NCBI RefSeq assembly: GCF_004123795.1
Contig: NZ_MSSM01000003.1
Coordinates: 1-64,000 of the forward strand
Source: Lacticaseibacillus chiayiensis
GTDB lineage: Bacteria; Bacillota; Bacilli; Lactobacillales; Lactobacillaceae
DNA length: 64,000 nucleotides
Direction: 5' to 3'
This document shows, in pieces, positions 33,662-43,958 of the stretch. Position numbers and translations under genes: made by a program. The notes below the pieces were generated by a model that was given only the letters and a program-made list of their open reading frames with translations, was not told the origin of the DNA and searched no databases. The first letter of the stretch is position 1, and each line of letters begins with the position of its first letter.

Positions 33662-34879
33662 ATGCAATATTCAGAAATTATGGTTCGTTATGGCGAGCTT
33701 TCGACCAAAGGCAAAAATCGGCAAGCCTTTATTGGCCGCCTGAATGGTAATGTGACACGTGCGTTACATGAGTTTCCTAAGCTGACAATTCGGCCAAAAC
33801 GCGACCGGATGCATATCGAATTGAATGGCGAACCGAGTGATCAGGTGATGGCACGGCTATCGCAGGTTTTTGGCATTCAAAATTTTTCCCCAAGCATTGC
33901 CGTTGAAAAAGATATGACCAAAGTGCATGAAGTTGCCTTGCAGCTGATGAACGAAACGGCACCTAAAGGCATTAGTTATAAGGTGAATACGCGGCGCAGT
34001 GATCATACTTTTGCCTTGGACACGAATGCGATGAATCTGGATCTTGGTGATTTTTTGACAGATAAGCGGCCAGATTTGGTGGTTAAGATGCACCATCCTG
34101 ATATGATTCTGCGCGTGGAAGTTCGGCGCGAGGCCATTTATCTGTCAACGAAGACCATTCAGGGTGCAGGTGGCTTGCCAGTCGGAACAGCCGGTCGTGC
34201 TGCGTTGATGCTTAGCGGCGGCATTGATTCGCCGGTGGCAGGCTATTATGCGTTGAAGCGTGGTGTGGATATTGAAATGGTACACTTTTTCAGCCCGCCT
34301 TATACCAGCCAGCAGGCGTTGAATAAGGCCAAGCAGCTAACCGCTAAATTGACGCCGTATGTCGGACGGATTTATTTTATTGAAGTGCCGTTCACCGAAA
34401 TTCAGGAAGACGTTAAAGCAAAAGTTCCTGAAGGGTATCTGATGACGGTTCAACGTCGGCTGATGTTACGCCTTACGGAAGCGATTGCCAAGCAACGGGG
34501 TGATCTGGCCATTTTCAACGGTGAATCAGTCGGCCAGGTGGCGTCACAGACATTGGAGTCCATGGCGGCGATTAACGATGTGACAACGATGCCGATTATT
34601 CGGCCGGTGGCGACGATGGATAAAAACGAAATTATCGCCGAAGCTGAAAAAATCGGCACATATGACTTATCAATCATGCCATTCGAGGATTGTTGCACGA
34701 TTTTTGCGCCGCCATCCCCAAAGACCAAGCCTAAGACCGATCGTGCCCGCTATTATGAAAGCAAACTGGATGTTGACGGGCTGATGACGCGAGCCTTAGC
34801 TGGGATCAAGATTCAGGAGATCAAGTCCTCGGATCAGTTTATGAATCAGGATCAGGACGTTATTGCAGAGTTGCTCTAA
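33662..34879 (+). CDS. thiI: tRNA 4-thiouridine synthetase ThiI
   Basis: Makes s4U8 in tRNA and can serve thiazole synthesis. The order is an N-terminal ferredoxin-like and THUMP region (residues 1-165), then the PP-loop ATPase with [20 protein letters not shown] near 185. The 405-residue length means the C-terminal rhodanese domain of the E. coli form is absent, as usual in Firmicutes, which then need a dedicated desulfurase such as the one just upstream. AAAGGA precedes the ATG. Confidence 0.96.
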   Translation: MQYSEIMVRYGELSTKGKNRQAFIGRLNGNVTRALHEFPKLTIRPKRDRMHIELNGEPSDQVMARLSQVFGIQNFSPSIAVEKDMTKVHEVALQLMNETAPKGISYKVNTRRSDHTFALDTNAMNLDLGDFLTDKRPDLVVKMHHPDMILRVEVRREAIYLSTKTIQGAGGLPVGTAGRAALMLSGGIDSPVAGYYALKRGVDIEMVHFFSPPYTSQQALNKAKQLTAKLTPYVGRIYFIEVPFTEIQEDVKAKVPEGYLMTVQRRLMLRLTEAIAKQRGDLAIFNGESVGQVASQTLESMAAINDVTTMPIIRPVATMDKNEIIAEAEKIGTYDLSIMPFEDCCTIFAPPSPKTKPKTDRARYYESKLDVDGLMTRALAGIKIQEIKSSDQFMNQDQDVIAELL

Positions 34880-34887
34880 AGCTTAAT

Positions 34888-34941
34888 CACCGGGCGCAGG
34901 TGGTAATGAAGTTGTTACCTCTGGCGTCCGGTGTTGTTTTG
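34888..34941 (+). terminator. thiI terminator
   Basis: CACCGGGCGC (34888-34897) pairs with GCGTCCGGTG (34924-34933); an inner GGTGGTAA/TTGTTACC stem extends it and TTGTTTTG follows. Confidence 0.75.
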
Positions 34942-35133
34942 TTGGCTAAAGGAAAAAATTCACAAAAAATCTCATCATTTTAGTCGCGTCTTCACGAAAC
35001 CTTTTTCCGATGCTTATAAACGATGATCTCCCGTATCGCTGGTAACTGAGTCAATATGAAGCACAATCTGCCATTAACCAATCTTTTGGCATGAAAAAGG
35101 TGGCTAAAATCGCTTACATCTGTTAAACTGAAT

Positions 35134-35151
35134 ATGTGAAATATTTAACAA
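35134..35151 (+). promoter_or_regulatory. Rex operator upstream of rex
   Basis: ATGTGAAATATTTAACAA agrees with the Rex consensus TTGTGAA-n4-TTCACAA at all but two fixed positions. It lies 22 bp before the rex start codon, so binding would block transcription: NADH-responsive autoregulation. Confidence 0.75.
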
Positions 35152-35172
35152 ATAGGCGCGGAGGTGTTCATT

Positions 35173-35841
35173 TTGGTCGTCAATAAACTCGCATTATCAC
35201 AAGCAACGATTAAACGAATTCCGGTTTACTATCGAACGGTCAAAGCTTTACAACAATCGGGGGTCAAACGGGTGCGCTCGGATCGGTTAAGCAAGTTGGT
35301 TCATATTGCCCCAGCCACTATTCGCCGTGATTTTTCTAATTTTGGCGATTTAGGCCGCAGCGGTTACGGCTATTCGGTTGATTTGCTTGCGGAAGTTTTT
35401 GGCGAATTGTTAGAGGTTCACTCCGAAGAGCAGATGTTGCTGGTAGGCTGCGGGAATCTGGGGCGCGCACTGCTGACCAATAATTTTCGGCGTAATCCTG
35501 ACTTATCCATTGTGATGGGCTTCGACACGGATCCCAGCTTGATCGGGACAACGATTGCGGGTATTCCGATTTATAACTTAGCGACCTTATCCGAAAAAAT
35601 CCGTCCGGGAATGCACACCGCGATTGTCTGTGTGCCGAGTTCTGCTCAGGCATCAGTGATTAGCCAACTTGAAGCTAATGGCATAACGGCTATTTTGACC
35701 TTTGCACCCAAGCCTGTTCCGGCCCAACCAGGAACAAAAATTCGCTATATTGACTTGACCAGTGAATTACAAGCGTTACTGTTTGTTGACCATCAAAGCA
35801 AGCTAGTGCAAGAACCAAAAACACCTTTAAAGCAATCGTGA
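35173..35841 (+). CDS. rex: redox-sensing transcriptional repressor Rex
   Basis: Repressor that senses the NADH/NAD+ ratio and releases fermentation genes when NADH is high. The N-terminal winged helix (VKRVRSDRLSKLVHIAPATIRRDFS) is followed by a Rossmann fold with LLVGCGNLGRAL and the domain-swapped C-terminal helix. I place the start at TTG 35173 since GGAGGTG at 35160-35166 would otherwise be used as the GTG start itself. Length 222 residues. A Rex box stands just upstream. Confidence 0.95.
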   Translation: MVVNKLALSQATIKRIPVYYRTVKALQQSGVKRVRSDRLSKLVHIAPATIRRDFSNFGDLGRSGYGYSVDLLAEVFGELLEVHSEEQMLLVGCGNLGRALLTNNFRRNPDLSIVMGFDTDPSLIGTTIAGIPIYNLATLSEKIRPGMHTAIVCVPSSAQASVISQLEANGITAILTFAPKPVPAQPGTKIRYIDLTSELQALLFVDHQSKLVQEPKTPLKQS

Positions 35842-35846
35842 TGGCG

Positions 35847-35875
35847 TTGACCCTGCTATGCCCACGGGTTATAAT
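35847..35875 (+). promoter_or_regulatory. valS promoter
   Basis: TTGACC (35847-35852), 17 bp, TATAAT (35870-35875), directly ahead of the T-box leader. Confidence 0.85.
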
Positions 35876-35879
35876 GCAG

Positions 35880-36103
35880 CTAATGCAATGATCAAGAGGG
35901 TCATGGTCTTTTTTTCCAGCGACGAGATGGTTGGTGTGAATCTCGAAAAGGGATCGTGATTGTAGCTTGTGAGCTGCCGTCCTGAAGCAAGTAAGGAACG
36001 GCCGGTGACAGCCGTTATCCTGAATTAAGTGGGGAAGTCATTCCCAATTTAGGTGGTACCGCGAGTGAAATCGTCCTAATTTTTGATAATTAGGGCGATT
36101 TTT
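35880..36103 (+). ncRNA. T-box riboswitch of valS
   Basis: The T-box core AGGTGGTACCGCG lies at 36051-36063, followed by a terminator AATCGTCCTAAT/ATTAGGGCGATT with Ts (36069-36103). Upstream about 170 nt include a stem I region around GATGGTTGGTGTGAATCTCG. Uncharged tRNA-Val should stabilise the antiterminator. I did not fix the specifier codon; valine specificity is inferred from the gene. Confidence 0.9.
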
Positions 36104-36230
36104 GTGTGCGCGAACCGGCTCCTGTGCTGGGGCGCGCGTTATGGGGAAGCGCGAACCAATGCGGTCGGCCATCTGTAGACCGCAATCCCGAAAACCTGGA
36201 TGGACAGAAAAAATTTGTGAGGTGGAGCCA
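36104..36230 (+). repeat. valS leader tail with paired GCGCGAACC motifs
   Basis: Between the T-box terminator and the valS start, GCGCGAACC occurs at 36108-36116 and 36149-36157, separated by GC-rich sequence with GGGGCGCGCG. It resembles the GAGCGCGAACTGGC start of the repeat at 63947. It would lie in the mRNA after antitermination. Confidence 0.45.
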
Positions 36231-38873
36231 GTGAATGATGAAACATTAGCACCAAAATATGATCATAAAGCGGTCGAAGCAGGCCGCTATCAGGAATGGC
36301 TGGACGAAGATGTCTTTAAGCCAAGCGGCGATCCGCAAGCCAAGCCGTATTCGATTGTTATTCCGCCACCTAATGTGACCGGGAAGCTGCACATGGGCCA
36401 TGCCTGGGATACAACCTTGCAGGATATTGTGATTCGCCAGAAGCGGATGCAAGGCTTCGATACGCTATGGTTGCCGGGGATGGACCATGCCGGAATTGCG
36501 ACGCAGGCAAAAGTTGAAGCCAAGTTGCGCAAAGAAGGCATCAGCCGTTATGACCTAGGCCGTGAAAAGTTTGTTCAAAAAGTCTGGGAGTGGAAAGATG
36601 AATTTGCCAAAACCATTCACGGGCAGTGGGCTAAGATGGGCTTGTCACTGGATTACAGCCGTGAGCGATTCACCTTGGACAAAGGCTTGAATGAAGCTGT
36701 TCGAAAAGTGTTTGTCGACCTATACAAACAAGGCTTGATTTATCGCGGCGAATATATTGTCAACTGGGATCCGCAAGCGCGCACGGCATTGTCTGATATC
36801 GAAGTCATTCATAAAGACGATAAAGGTGCGTTTTACCACGTCAAGTATCCGTTTGCCGATGGTAGCGGGTATATTGAAATCGCCACGACCCGTCCGGAAA
36901 CAATGATGGGTGATACGGCGGTGGCGGTTCATCCTGGTGACAAGCGCTACAAAGATATGGTCGGCAAGGAATTGATTTTACCGCTGGCTAATCGCAAAAT
37001 TCCAATCATTGAGGATGCCTACGTTGATCCTGACTTCGGAACTGGGGCCGTTAAAATCACCCCAGCGCACGATCCTAACGACTTTCAGGTTGGCAATCGC
37101 CATGATCTGAAGCGCATCAATACCATGAACGATGACGGCACGATGAATGAAAATGCCGGCAAATATAATGGGATGGATCGTTTCGAAGCCCGTAAAGCCA
37201 TGGTGGCGGATTTGGACAAGGAAGGCCTGTTACTTAAAGTCGAACCGATTGTGCATAGTGTTGGTCACAGCGAGCGGACCGGCGTTCAAGTCGAAGCCCG
37301 TTTGTCGACGCAGTGGTTTGTCAAAATGAAGCCGCTCGCTGAAGCAGCTATCAAGGCCCAACAGGAAAGTGACAAGAAAGTAACCTTTGTTCCGGAACGC
37401 TTTGAGCACACTTATTTGCAGTGGATGGAAAATATTCACGATTGGGTTATTTCCCGACAACTATGGTGGGGTCACCGGATTCCGGCTTGGTATAACAAGC
37501 ACACCGGCGAAACTTACGTCGGTATGGAAGCGCCGAAAGATATCGAAAACTGGCAACAGGATCCTGATGTGCTAGACACGTGGTTTTCCAGTGCTTTGTG
37601 GCCATTTTCCACGATGGGTTGGCCAAATACCGATGCGCCGGATTATAAGCGGTATTACCCAACCAACACCTTGGTGACCGGCTACGATATTATTCCATTT
37701 TGGGTTGCCCGCATGATTTTCCAAGGGTTGCACTTTACCGGCGAGCGTCCGTTCCAATACACGCTGATTCATGGTCTGATGCGGGATGAACAAGGCCGGA
37801 AGATGAGTAAGTCGCTCGGAAACGGGATTGACCCGATGGACGTCATTGAAAAATATGGCGCTGATGCTTTGCGATGGTTCCTGATCACAGGTAACAAGCC
37901 AGGTCAGGATACGCGGTTTAGTTACAAACAGGTTGAAGCTGCCTGGAATTTCATCAACAAGATTTGGAATATTTCGCGCTTCGTGATGATGAACTTAGGT
38001 GACCTAGACAAGCCACAGCAGCCTGATCCAGATACATTCGACTTATCTGATAAATGGCTTTTTTCACAGTTAAATGAAACCATTAAGCAGGTCACCGATC
38101 TGTCTGAACGCTTTGAATTCGGTGAAATGGGTCGGACTTTGTATAACTTTACCTGGAATGTTTTTGCCGATTGGTATGTTGAGATGAGCAAGGAAATCCT
38201 TTACGGCGACGACGAAAAGGCCAAAGCAGCTAAGCGGGTTAATCTGGCTTATGCACTGGATCAGATTCTGCGGCTTTTGCACCCAGTGATGCCGTTTGTG
38301 ACCGAGAAGTTGTGGTTGGCTTTACCGCACACTGGCAAGTCTATCGTGACCGCCAGCTACCCAGTGGAAAACACTGCGTTTGAAAATGCCGACGCAACCA
38401 GTGCGATGGATGCCATCATTGCGCTTATCCGCGGCGTTCGCAGTATTCGTAAAGAAGCAGGCGCACCGCTTAAGACCAAGGTTGATATTATCGTGAAGTT
38501 GACGGACCCTGCTCTGAAGCCGATTTTTGACGAGAACTTCGATTTCATCGATCGGTTTGTTAACAGCAAGGAATTCACCGTCGGAACCGATGTAGCAGAG
38601 CCGAAAATGGCTGGCAGCGCCGTCATTACCGGTGCAACAATCTTTGTGCCGCTCAATGAATTGGTCGATCTGGACGAAGAAAAGGCCAAGTTGACCAAAG
38701 ATGCCAAGAAGCTTAAACAGGAAATTGCCCGAATTGACAAGAAACTCAACAATCAAGGCTTCCTGTCCAAAGCACCTGAAGCGGTTGTCGCCGAACAGCG
38801 CACCAAGCGCAGCGACTTCGCCGACCAGCTTAACAGCACCCAGCAGCGACTTGAGCAGTTACAGCAGGCGTAA
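36231..38873 (+). CDS. valS: valyl-tRNA synthetase
   Basis: Class I synthetase charging tRNA-Val, 880 residues. HIGH motif HMGH in [15 protein letters not shown] (near residue 50), editing CP1 domain with [16 protein letters not shown] in [14 protein letters not shown], anticodon-binding region, and a C-terminal coiled-coil arm ([20 protein letters not shown]). GTG 36231 follows GAGGTGGAGCC; the frame is open further upstream through the leader but has no better start. Regulated by the T-box. Confidence 0.96.
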   Translation: MNDETLAPKYDHKAVEAGRYQEWLDEDVFKPSGDPQAKPYSIVIPPPNVTGKLHMGHAWDTTLQDIVIRQKRMQGFDTLWLPGMDHAGIATQAKVEAKLRKEGISRYDLGREKFVQKVWEWKDEFAKTIHGQWAKMGLSLDYSRERFTLDKGLNEAVRKVFVDLYKQGLIYRGEYIVNWDPQARTALSDIEVIHKDDKGAFYHVKYPFADGSGYIEIATTRPETMMGDTAVAVHPGDKRYKDMVGKELILPLANRKIPIIEDAYVDPDFGTGAVKITPAHDPNDFQVGNRHDLKRINTMNDDGTMNENAGKYNGMDRFEARKAMVADLDKEGLLLKVEPIVHSVGHSERTGVQVEARLSTQWFVKMKPLAEAAIKAQQESDKKVTFVPERFEHTYLQWMENIHDWVISRQLWWGHRIPAWYNKHTGETYVGMEAPKDIENWQQDPDVLDTWFSSALWPFSTMGWPNTDAPDYKRYYPTNTLVTGYDIIPFWVARMIFQGLHFTGERPFQYTLIHGLMRDEQGRKMSKSLGNGIDPMDVIEKYGADALRWFLITGNKPGQDTRFSYKQVEAAWNFINKIWNISRFVMMNLGDLDKPQQPDPDTFDLSDKWLFSQLNETIKQVTDLSERFEFGEMGRTLYNFTWNVFADWYVEMSKEILYGDDEKAKAAKRVNLAYALDQILRLLHPVMPFVTEKLWLALPHTGKSIVTASYPVENTAFENADATSAMDAIIALIRGVRSIRKEAGAPLKTKVDIIVKLTDPALKPIFDENFDFIDRFVNSKEFTVGTDVAEPKMAGSAVITGATIFVPLNELVDLDEEKAKLTKDAKKLKQEIARIDKKLNNQGFLSKAPEAVVAEQRTKRSDFADQLNSTQQRLEQLQQA

Positions 38874-38956
38874 GAGGTCGAAGCTCTGTCTTGCTGTTAA
38901 AGTGTTTTGCCCGCCAACATTCAAGTGGTGAGCGTGAGCAATACGTTAGGCTACTA

Positions 38957-38993
38957 AAAAAGATCGCATCCCAAATTGGTGCGATCTTTTTTG
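38957..38993 (+). terminator. valS terminator
   Basis: AAAAGATCGCA (38957-38967) pairs with TGCGATCTTTT (38980-38990), then more Ts. Confidence 0.88.
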
Positions 38994-39142
38994 TACACGT
39001 AAATCCGTGTGTTCACCTGAATCTGACAAAAATTTCCGTTGTCAGTAAACGAGCCGACCAGCATTTTCTGGTATGATTAAGCCATATTGAGGTGCTGCAA
39101 AAGCGGTGTCTGCATGGATGTCACGATTGAAGGAAGTTAACG

Positions 39143-40429
39143 ATGAACTACTCTGAAAGTGTTGCTTATATTCATTCTTTTCCGCGTTTGGCCAAAACCG
39201 GTGATCATCGTCGTATTTTGACATTGTTGCATGCGCTTGGCGACCCGCAGGAAAAAGGTCACTATATCCACATTACCGGCACGAACGGGAAAGGATCAAC
39301 GGCTAATGCCATTGCGCACGTGCTGGAAGCGAGCGGATTAGAAGTGGGGTTGTTTACCTCGCCGTTTATTATGCGTTTCAATGAACGCATGATGATTGAC
39401 CATAAGCCGATTCCCGATGATGAACTGGTACAGGCGGTTGCGGTCGCCCGGGCAGCACTTGATGGCTTGCGCACCGCTCAGCCTGACTTTAATGTGACCG
39501 AGTTTGAATTTGTCACCGCTTTGGCTTTTTGGTATTTTCGCCAACGTCGCGTTGATGTGGCGGTCATTGAAGTCGGCATTGGCGGAGATACGGATTCAAC
39601 CAATGTCATCACGCCGGTTGTGAGTGTGTTGACAGAGGTGGCGCTGGATCATCAGAAGTTGTTAGGCAATACCATTACGGCGATTGCGACACATAAGGCT
39701 GGCATCATCAAGCCGGGAGTTCCGGTAGTCACCGGCGACTTGGTACCCGATGCAGCGGCAGTGGTAGCGGCCAAAACGCAATCCACCGGCAGTCAGTGGT
39801 TTCGCTTCGGTCGGGATTTCACGGTTCCCAAAGCCAAGCTGCACGGCTGGGGACAGCGTTTGACATACCAAGACGAAGCCGGATCGTTACCGGATCTGAT
39901 CGTTCCATTGGTTGGGGACTATCAACAGCGCAATATGGCGATTGCGATTAAAACCGCTAAAGTTTATGCACAGGCAGCCCACTGGCCATTGACGGCGCGC
40001 GATATTCGCCAAGGCATTGCGGCCAGTCGCTGGCCGGCGCGGCTTGAAAAGATTAGCGATTCACCGTTTATTGTACTGGATGGTGCGCATAATCCGGACG
40101 GTATTAAGGGCCTGGTCGCTGCGTTGCAAGAACTGTTTTCCGGACCGATCACGGTGATTGCCGGTATTTTGGCTGACAAGGACTATGAAGCGATGGCAGA
40201 TATGCTGACACGGGCATTTGCGACTGTTTACCTCGTGCCAGTGCCGGGGACACCACGTGCATTACCTGAAGCCGGATACCAAAGGCTTCATGAAGGACAG
40301 TTAAGAGACTCATGGCAGGCGGCATTGGCAGCCAGTTTGGACGATGATCCGGAGCAACCGATTGTGATCACGGGATCCTTGTACCTTGCTGCTGCCGTGC
40401 GTCAAACTTTATTGGAGGGGAAGTCATGA
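39143..40429 (+). CDS. folC: folylpolyglutamate synthase / dihydrofolate synthase
   Basis: Mur-ligase-family enzyme that adds glutamate to folates, retaining them in the cell. Walker A is ITGTNGKGSTAN; VGIGGDTDSTNVITP and HNPDGIKGLVAAL mark the ligase and C-terminal domains. Length 428 residues. GAAGGAAG precedes the ATG. It overlaps the HAD gene by 4 bases. FolC commonly follows valS in lactobacilli. Confidence 0.94.
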   Translation: MNYSESVAYIHSFPRLAKTGDHRRILTLLHALGDPQEKGHYIHITGTNGKGSTANAIAHVLEASGLEVGLFTSPFIMRFNERMMIDHKPIPDDELVQAVAVARAALDGLRTAQPDFNVTEFEFVTALAFWYFRQRRVDVAVIEVGIGGDTDSTNVITPVVSVLTEVALDHQKLLGNTITAIATHKAGIIKPGVPVVTGDLVPDAAAVVAAKTQSTGSQWFRFGRDFTVPKAKLHGWGQRLTYQDEAGSLPDLIVPLVGDYQQRNMAIAIKTAKVYAQAAHWPLTARDIRQGIAASRWPARLEKISDSPFIVLDGAHNPDGIKGLVAALQELFSGPITVIAGILADKDYEAMADMLTRAFATVYLVPVPGTPRALPEAGYQRLHEGQLRDSWQAALAASLDDDPEQPIVITGSLYLAAAVRQTLLEGKS

Positions 40430-41070
40430 CAACAACCGTAATTTTTGATCTGGACGGGACCTTGGTTGATACCGAAGCGATTTATCTTCAAAGTAATGTG
40501 CGCGCCGCTGCTGAGTTGGGTTTGAAGCGAACCGAAGACGATTTTCGCCCATTAGTCGGTTCAGCAGGGCCAAACGAAGCCAAGATTATTGCCGATCTTG
40601 TGGGAGCGGAAAATGCTGCGTGGTTTCAAGAATTTTCGACCAAGGATGTGTTGGATCGGATTCGCAATGGTGCCGATTTTGTGTTGCCTGGAGCTGATGA
40701 AGCCCTGAGAATGTTGCGTGCTGCTCGTTATCGGCTGGCTTTGGCAACCAGTAGTGCTCAACATTATGTCGATGTGGTTTTGGCAGCAGCCGGTTGGAAA
40801 GACTGGTTTGACCCAATGTTGACCGGCAGTGATGTCAAGGCACATAAGCCGGATCCCGAAGTGTATCAGGTTATGAAAACACGTTTAGACGCTGGCCCAG
40901 CAATCGTCATTGAAGACACGCATGTCGGGGTGGCGGCTGCAGCGGGTGCCGACCTGCCTGTGATCATGATTCCTGGTATTGCCCAGCAGCCGGATGAAAA
41001 AGCGACGGCCATTTTAGCATCCATCAGCGAACTGCCGGACTGGCTGCAAAAGCATCGCACATTTGCGTAA
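40426..41070 (+). CDS. HAD-superfamily hydrolase, beta-phosphoglucomutase-like
   Basis: 214 residues. Motif I VIFDLDGTLVDTEA gives the nucleophile and acid Asp; motif II LATSSA; motif III Lys in KAHKPDPEVY; motif IV VIEDTHVGVAAA. The cap lies between motifs I and II (subclass I). ATGA overlap with folC indicates coupling. Probably a small phosphatase; the substrate cannot be told. Confidence 0.9.
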   Translation: MTTTVIFDLDGTLVDTEAIYLQSNVRAAAELGLKRTEDDFRPLVGSAGPNEAKIIADLVGAENAAWFQEFSTKDVLDRIRNGADFVLPGADEALRMLRAARYRLALATSSAQHYVDVVLAAAGWKDWFDPMLTGSDVKAHKPDPEVYQVMKTRLDAGPAIVIEDTHVGVAAAAGADLPVIMIPGIAQQPDEKATAILASISELPDWLQKHRTFA

Positions 41071-41201
41071 TCTTCCTAATGAGTCATAAATTGGCTTAAA
41101 TTCGCAGCGCACAAACAGGGCATTCAATCAGGAGTCGCTCGGAGCGTAGTTTAACGACCTAAGCTGATGCGACCTGCAAGTGTGCTACCAGGGGGAAAAC
41201 G

Positions 41202-41870
41202 ATGGCAGATGCAACTGAACAACCGCGTGAACGATTATTGGCGCACGGACCGGCAGCACTGACGGATGCAGAATTATTGCAACTGATTGTGCGGGCCGGG
41301 AATCAGCATTATCCGGTCAAAGAAATCGTGGGCGAGGTGTTGGCGACTTATCCGGCGTTGCAAGGTTTGGCAGAAGGCGATGGCGAATCGCTGGATCACA
41401 TTCGTGGCTTAGGTGCCGCCAAACGTGCCAGTATTTTGGCAGGTGTGGAACTGGGCCGCCGAGTAATGCGCCGACAATCCGTTCGGTATGGGCAGATTAA
41501 AAATAGCGAACAGTTAGGCAAGACGATGGTCTCACGTTTTGCCGGTGCTAATCAGGAGTCTATGTTGATCTTGTTTTTAGATGTCAAAAATCAGATTATT
41601 ACCGAGCAAACTGTGGCGATTGGTACGGTTGATTCCGCATTGGCTGATCCGCGGGTGGTATTTCGTGAAGCATTAAAGTTGAGTGCCACGAATCTCATTA
41701 TGGTTCACAATCATCCCAGTGGCGATCCGGCGCCGAGTCAGGCAGATCGCGACACGACAACGCGGTTTCAGTTGGCAGCAGCGTTGCTAGGGATGAATTT
41801 GCTGGATCATTTGATTATTGGCGGGCGGGCGTTTTATTCTTTTGCCCGAGACGATCCTGACTTTAATTAA
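41202..41870 (+). CDS. radC: RadC/UPF0758 family protein
   Basis: 222 residues: N-terminal helix-hairpin-helix (HIRGLGAAKRASILAGVELG) and C-terminal JAMM/MPN+ domain with HNHPSGDPAPSQAD, whose two His and Asp would bind zinc. The family was named for DNA repair, but its role is unsettled. GGGGGAAAACG precedes the ATG. In lactobacilli it precedes mreB, as here. Confidence 0.93.
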   Translation: MADATEQPRERLLAHGPAALTDAELLQLIVRAGNQHYPVKEIVGEVLATYPALQGLAEGDGESLDHIRGLGAAKRASILAGVELGRRVMRRQSVRYGQIKNSEQLGKTMVSRFAGANQESMLILFLDVKNQIITEQTVAIGTVDSALADPRVVFREALKLSATNLIMVHNHPSGDPAPSQADRDTTTRFQLAAALLGMNLLDHLIIGGRAFYSFARDDPDFN

Positions 41871-41934
41871 TTCAAGAAAATTGTAAGGTTTTTTGAAATT
41901 GGCGGAAAGGTGCCAAAATCAGGCGGTTTCACAT

Positions 41935-41962
41935 TTTGTCACAGAAATAAATATGCTATAAT
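41935..41962 (+). promoter_or_regulatory. mreB operon promoter
   Basis: TATAAT at 41957-41962 with TTTGTC 16 bp upstream at 41935-41940; the -35 is weak. AAGGAGAG then precedes the TTG start. Confidence 0.6.
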
Positions 41963-42006
41963 GCATTGAGTTAATACGAAATGAGTCAGCATAAGGAGAG
42001 AACGTC

Positions 42007-43008
42007 TTGTTTGGATTTGGATCAAAGAATATCGGGATCGATCTTGGCACCGCAAATACCTTAGTTTACGTCGACGGTAAAGGCATTGTCTTAAATGAGC
42101 CTTCCGTGGTCGCGAAGAATACCCAGACGGAAGAAGTCATTGCCGTTGGTGAAGAAGCCCGCGACATGATCGGTCGTACCCCGACCAATATCGTGGCGAT
42201 CCGACCAATGAAAGATGGGGTCATCGCTGACTACGACACAACTGCGGCTATGTTGAAATACTTCATGCAAAAAGCATTGGGGAATGGCAGCCATCCACAG
42301 GTGATGATTTGCGTGCCAAGTGGGGTTACAGAAGTTGAAAAGCGCGCTGTCATTGATGCAGCGAAAGTCGCGGGCGCAAGGGATGCATTTGTCATTGAAG
42401 AACCATATGCCGCGGCGATCGGTGCCGGCTTGCCGGTCATGGATCCGACAGGCAGTATGGTCGTTGATATCGGTGGCGGCACAACCGACGTTGCCACGAT
42501 TTCATTAGGCGGTATCGTTTCGAGCCGTTCCATTAGGGTAGCCGGTGACAAGTTTGACGAAGCCATTATCAATCATCTGCGACAGAACTTTAATTTATTA
42601 ATCGGCGAACGAACCGCTGAAGCAATGAAAATTCAAATCGGTTCGGCATCGGTTGAAAAAGCCGCTGACATCGACGGAATGACGGTTCGCGGTCGAGATT
42701 TACTAAGTGGTTTGCCTAAGACAATCGATATTTCGGCAACGGATATTGCCACGGCGATTCATGAAAATGTGCTTGATATCATCACGGCTATTAAAGAAAC
42801 GCTTGAAGAAACGTCTCCAGAAATTGCGGCTGATGTGATTGATCACGGTATCGTCTTGACTGGTGGTGGGGCGCTTTTGAAGCATCTGCCTGATGTCATT
42901 TCCGATGAAACCAAGGTGCCGGTTTTCATTGCCCAAGATCCACTTGATTGCGTTGCGATCGGAACTGGCGAATCGTTGAAGAATATTGACGTTTTAAAGA
43001 AACGCTAA
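42007..43008 (+). CDS. mreB: rod shape-determining protein MreB
   Basis: Bacterial actin that guides side-wall peptidoglycan synthesis. The TTG start follows AAGGAGAGAACGTC. Nucleotide contacts: [13 protein letters not shown] (phosphate 1), [12 protein letters not shown] (phosphate 2) and [14 protein letters not shown] (adenosine). Length 333 residues. First gene of mreBCD. Confidence 0.97.
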   Translation: MFGFGSKNIGIDLGTANTLVYVDGKGIVLNEPSVVAKNTQTEEVIAVGEEARDMIGRTPTNIVAIRPMKDGVIADYDTTAAMLKYFMQKALGNGSHPQVMICVPSGVTEVEKRAVIDAAKVAGARDAFVIEEPYAAAIGAGLPVMDPTGSMVVDIGGGTTDVATISLGGIVSSRSIRVAGDKFDEAIINHLRQNFNLLIGERTAEAMKIQIGSASVEKAADIDGMTVRGRDLLSGLPKTIDISATDIATAIHENVLDIITAIKETLEETSPEIAADVIDHGIVLTGGGALLKHLPDVISDETKVPVFIAQDPLDCVAIGTGESLKNIDVLKKR

Positions 43009-43039
43009 CAGCCCATAAATGAAGAGCTTTGCGTGTGGC

Positions 43040-43072
43040 AAGAGGCTGGGATGAAGGATCCTGGCCTCTTTT
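43040..43072 (+). terminator. hairpin between mreB and mreC, possible partial terminator
   Basis: AAGAGGC (43040-43046) pairs with GCCTCTT (43064-43070) and inner GGAT with ATCC; TT follows. It may attenuate mreC relative to mreB. Confidence 0.5.
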
Positions 43073-43094
43073 CGCGAGTGTGACGGAGGAACCA

Positions 43095-43955
43095 ATGCAG
43101 AAATTCTTTTCCAATAAAAAATTGATCGCCCTCATGATCGCATTGCTGGTCAGTCTTGGCCTGGTCGCTGGGTCGACTTATGTGAGCAACAATCGCAATA
43201 CCCCGCCGTTTATTCAGCGGATTGCCAATGATGTTGTTGGCATCGGTGGGCGCATAGTTGCCTTACCAGGGGATTTAGCCCGCAACGGGTTGGATGACGT
43301 GCATAATTTGATGAATACGTTCCAGGAAAATCAGCACCTGAAACAACAGCTAGATAGTCTGGCTCAGACCAAGGTTCAGGTTCAAACACTGAAACGCGAA
43401 AATCAACAGTTAAAACAACAGTTGAAATTGAATGGGACTTTGACCGATTACTCTCAAATTAGTGCAGCCGTTATTTTGCGAGCGCCGAGTGATTGGCGGA
43501 ACATAGTGGTGATTAACCAAGGCAGTGCAGCAGGCGTTAAAAAAGGCATGCCGGTAATGGCAGGATCCGGATTGGTTGGCCGGATCGTTGAGGTCAACCG
43601 AACCAATTCAAAAGTCGAAATGCTATCGACTGCCAATAAGTCCAGTGATCGCGTCGCTGCTGCCGTTGAAACGAGTGAGGATAAAGAAGTTAACGGAATT
43701 ATCACTGGCTATGACGAAAAGTCGGGTGATTTGGTTCTTGGCGAACTAAGCAGCGAGCATACGATTAAAAAAGGCGATAAGGTTGTGACCAGTGGCTTAG
43801 GCGGGATGACTCCAAAAGGCTTGCTTATCGGGGAAGTTGCTAGTGTAAAAAAAGATGACTATGGGCTTGCCAATAACGTTTATCTGTCACCAGCAGCGAA
43901 CCTGAATGATGTAACGGTTGTGACGGTCATTTCGCGAACAATCAAGGGTGACTGA
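43095..43955 (+). CDS. mreC: rod shape-determining protein MreC
   Basis: Extracellular scaffold linking MreB to wall synthases. ATG 43095 follows GGAGGAACC and gives one N-terminal membrane anchor (LIALMIALLVSLGLVAGSTY), a coiled coil (NQHLKQQLDSLAQTKVQVQT) and the beta-barrel core. Length 286 residues. The frame is open upstream from 43029 through the inter-gene hairpin, which I exclude. Confidence 0.95.
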   Translation: MQKFFSNKKLIALMIALLVSLGLVAGSTYVSNNRNTPPFIQRIANDVVGIGGRIVALPGDLARNGLDDVHNLMNTFQENQHLKQQLDSLAQTKVQVQTLKRENQQLKQQLKLNGTLTDYSQISAAVILRAPSDWRNIVVINQGSAAGVKKGMPVMAGSGLVGRIVEVNRTNSKVEMLSTANKSSDRVAAAVETSEDKEVNGIITGYDEKSGDLVLGELSSEHTIKKGDKVVTSGLGGMTPKGLLIGEVASVKKDDYGLANNVYLSPAANLNDVTVVTVISRTIKGD

Positions 43956-43958
43956 TAT

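Noticed and set aside
41071-41201. GC-rich stretch before radC as another copy of the dispersed repeat
   Set aside because: It shares only short words such as GGAGCG with the family, not the ACGCGCT...CGCAG...TAAGGA order.
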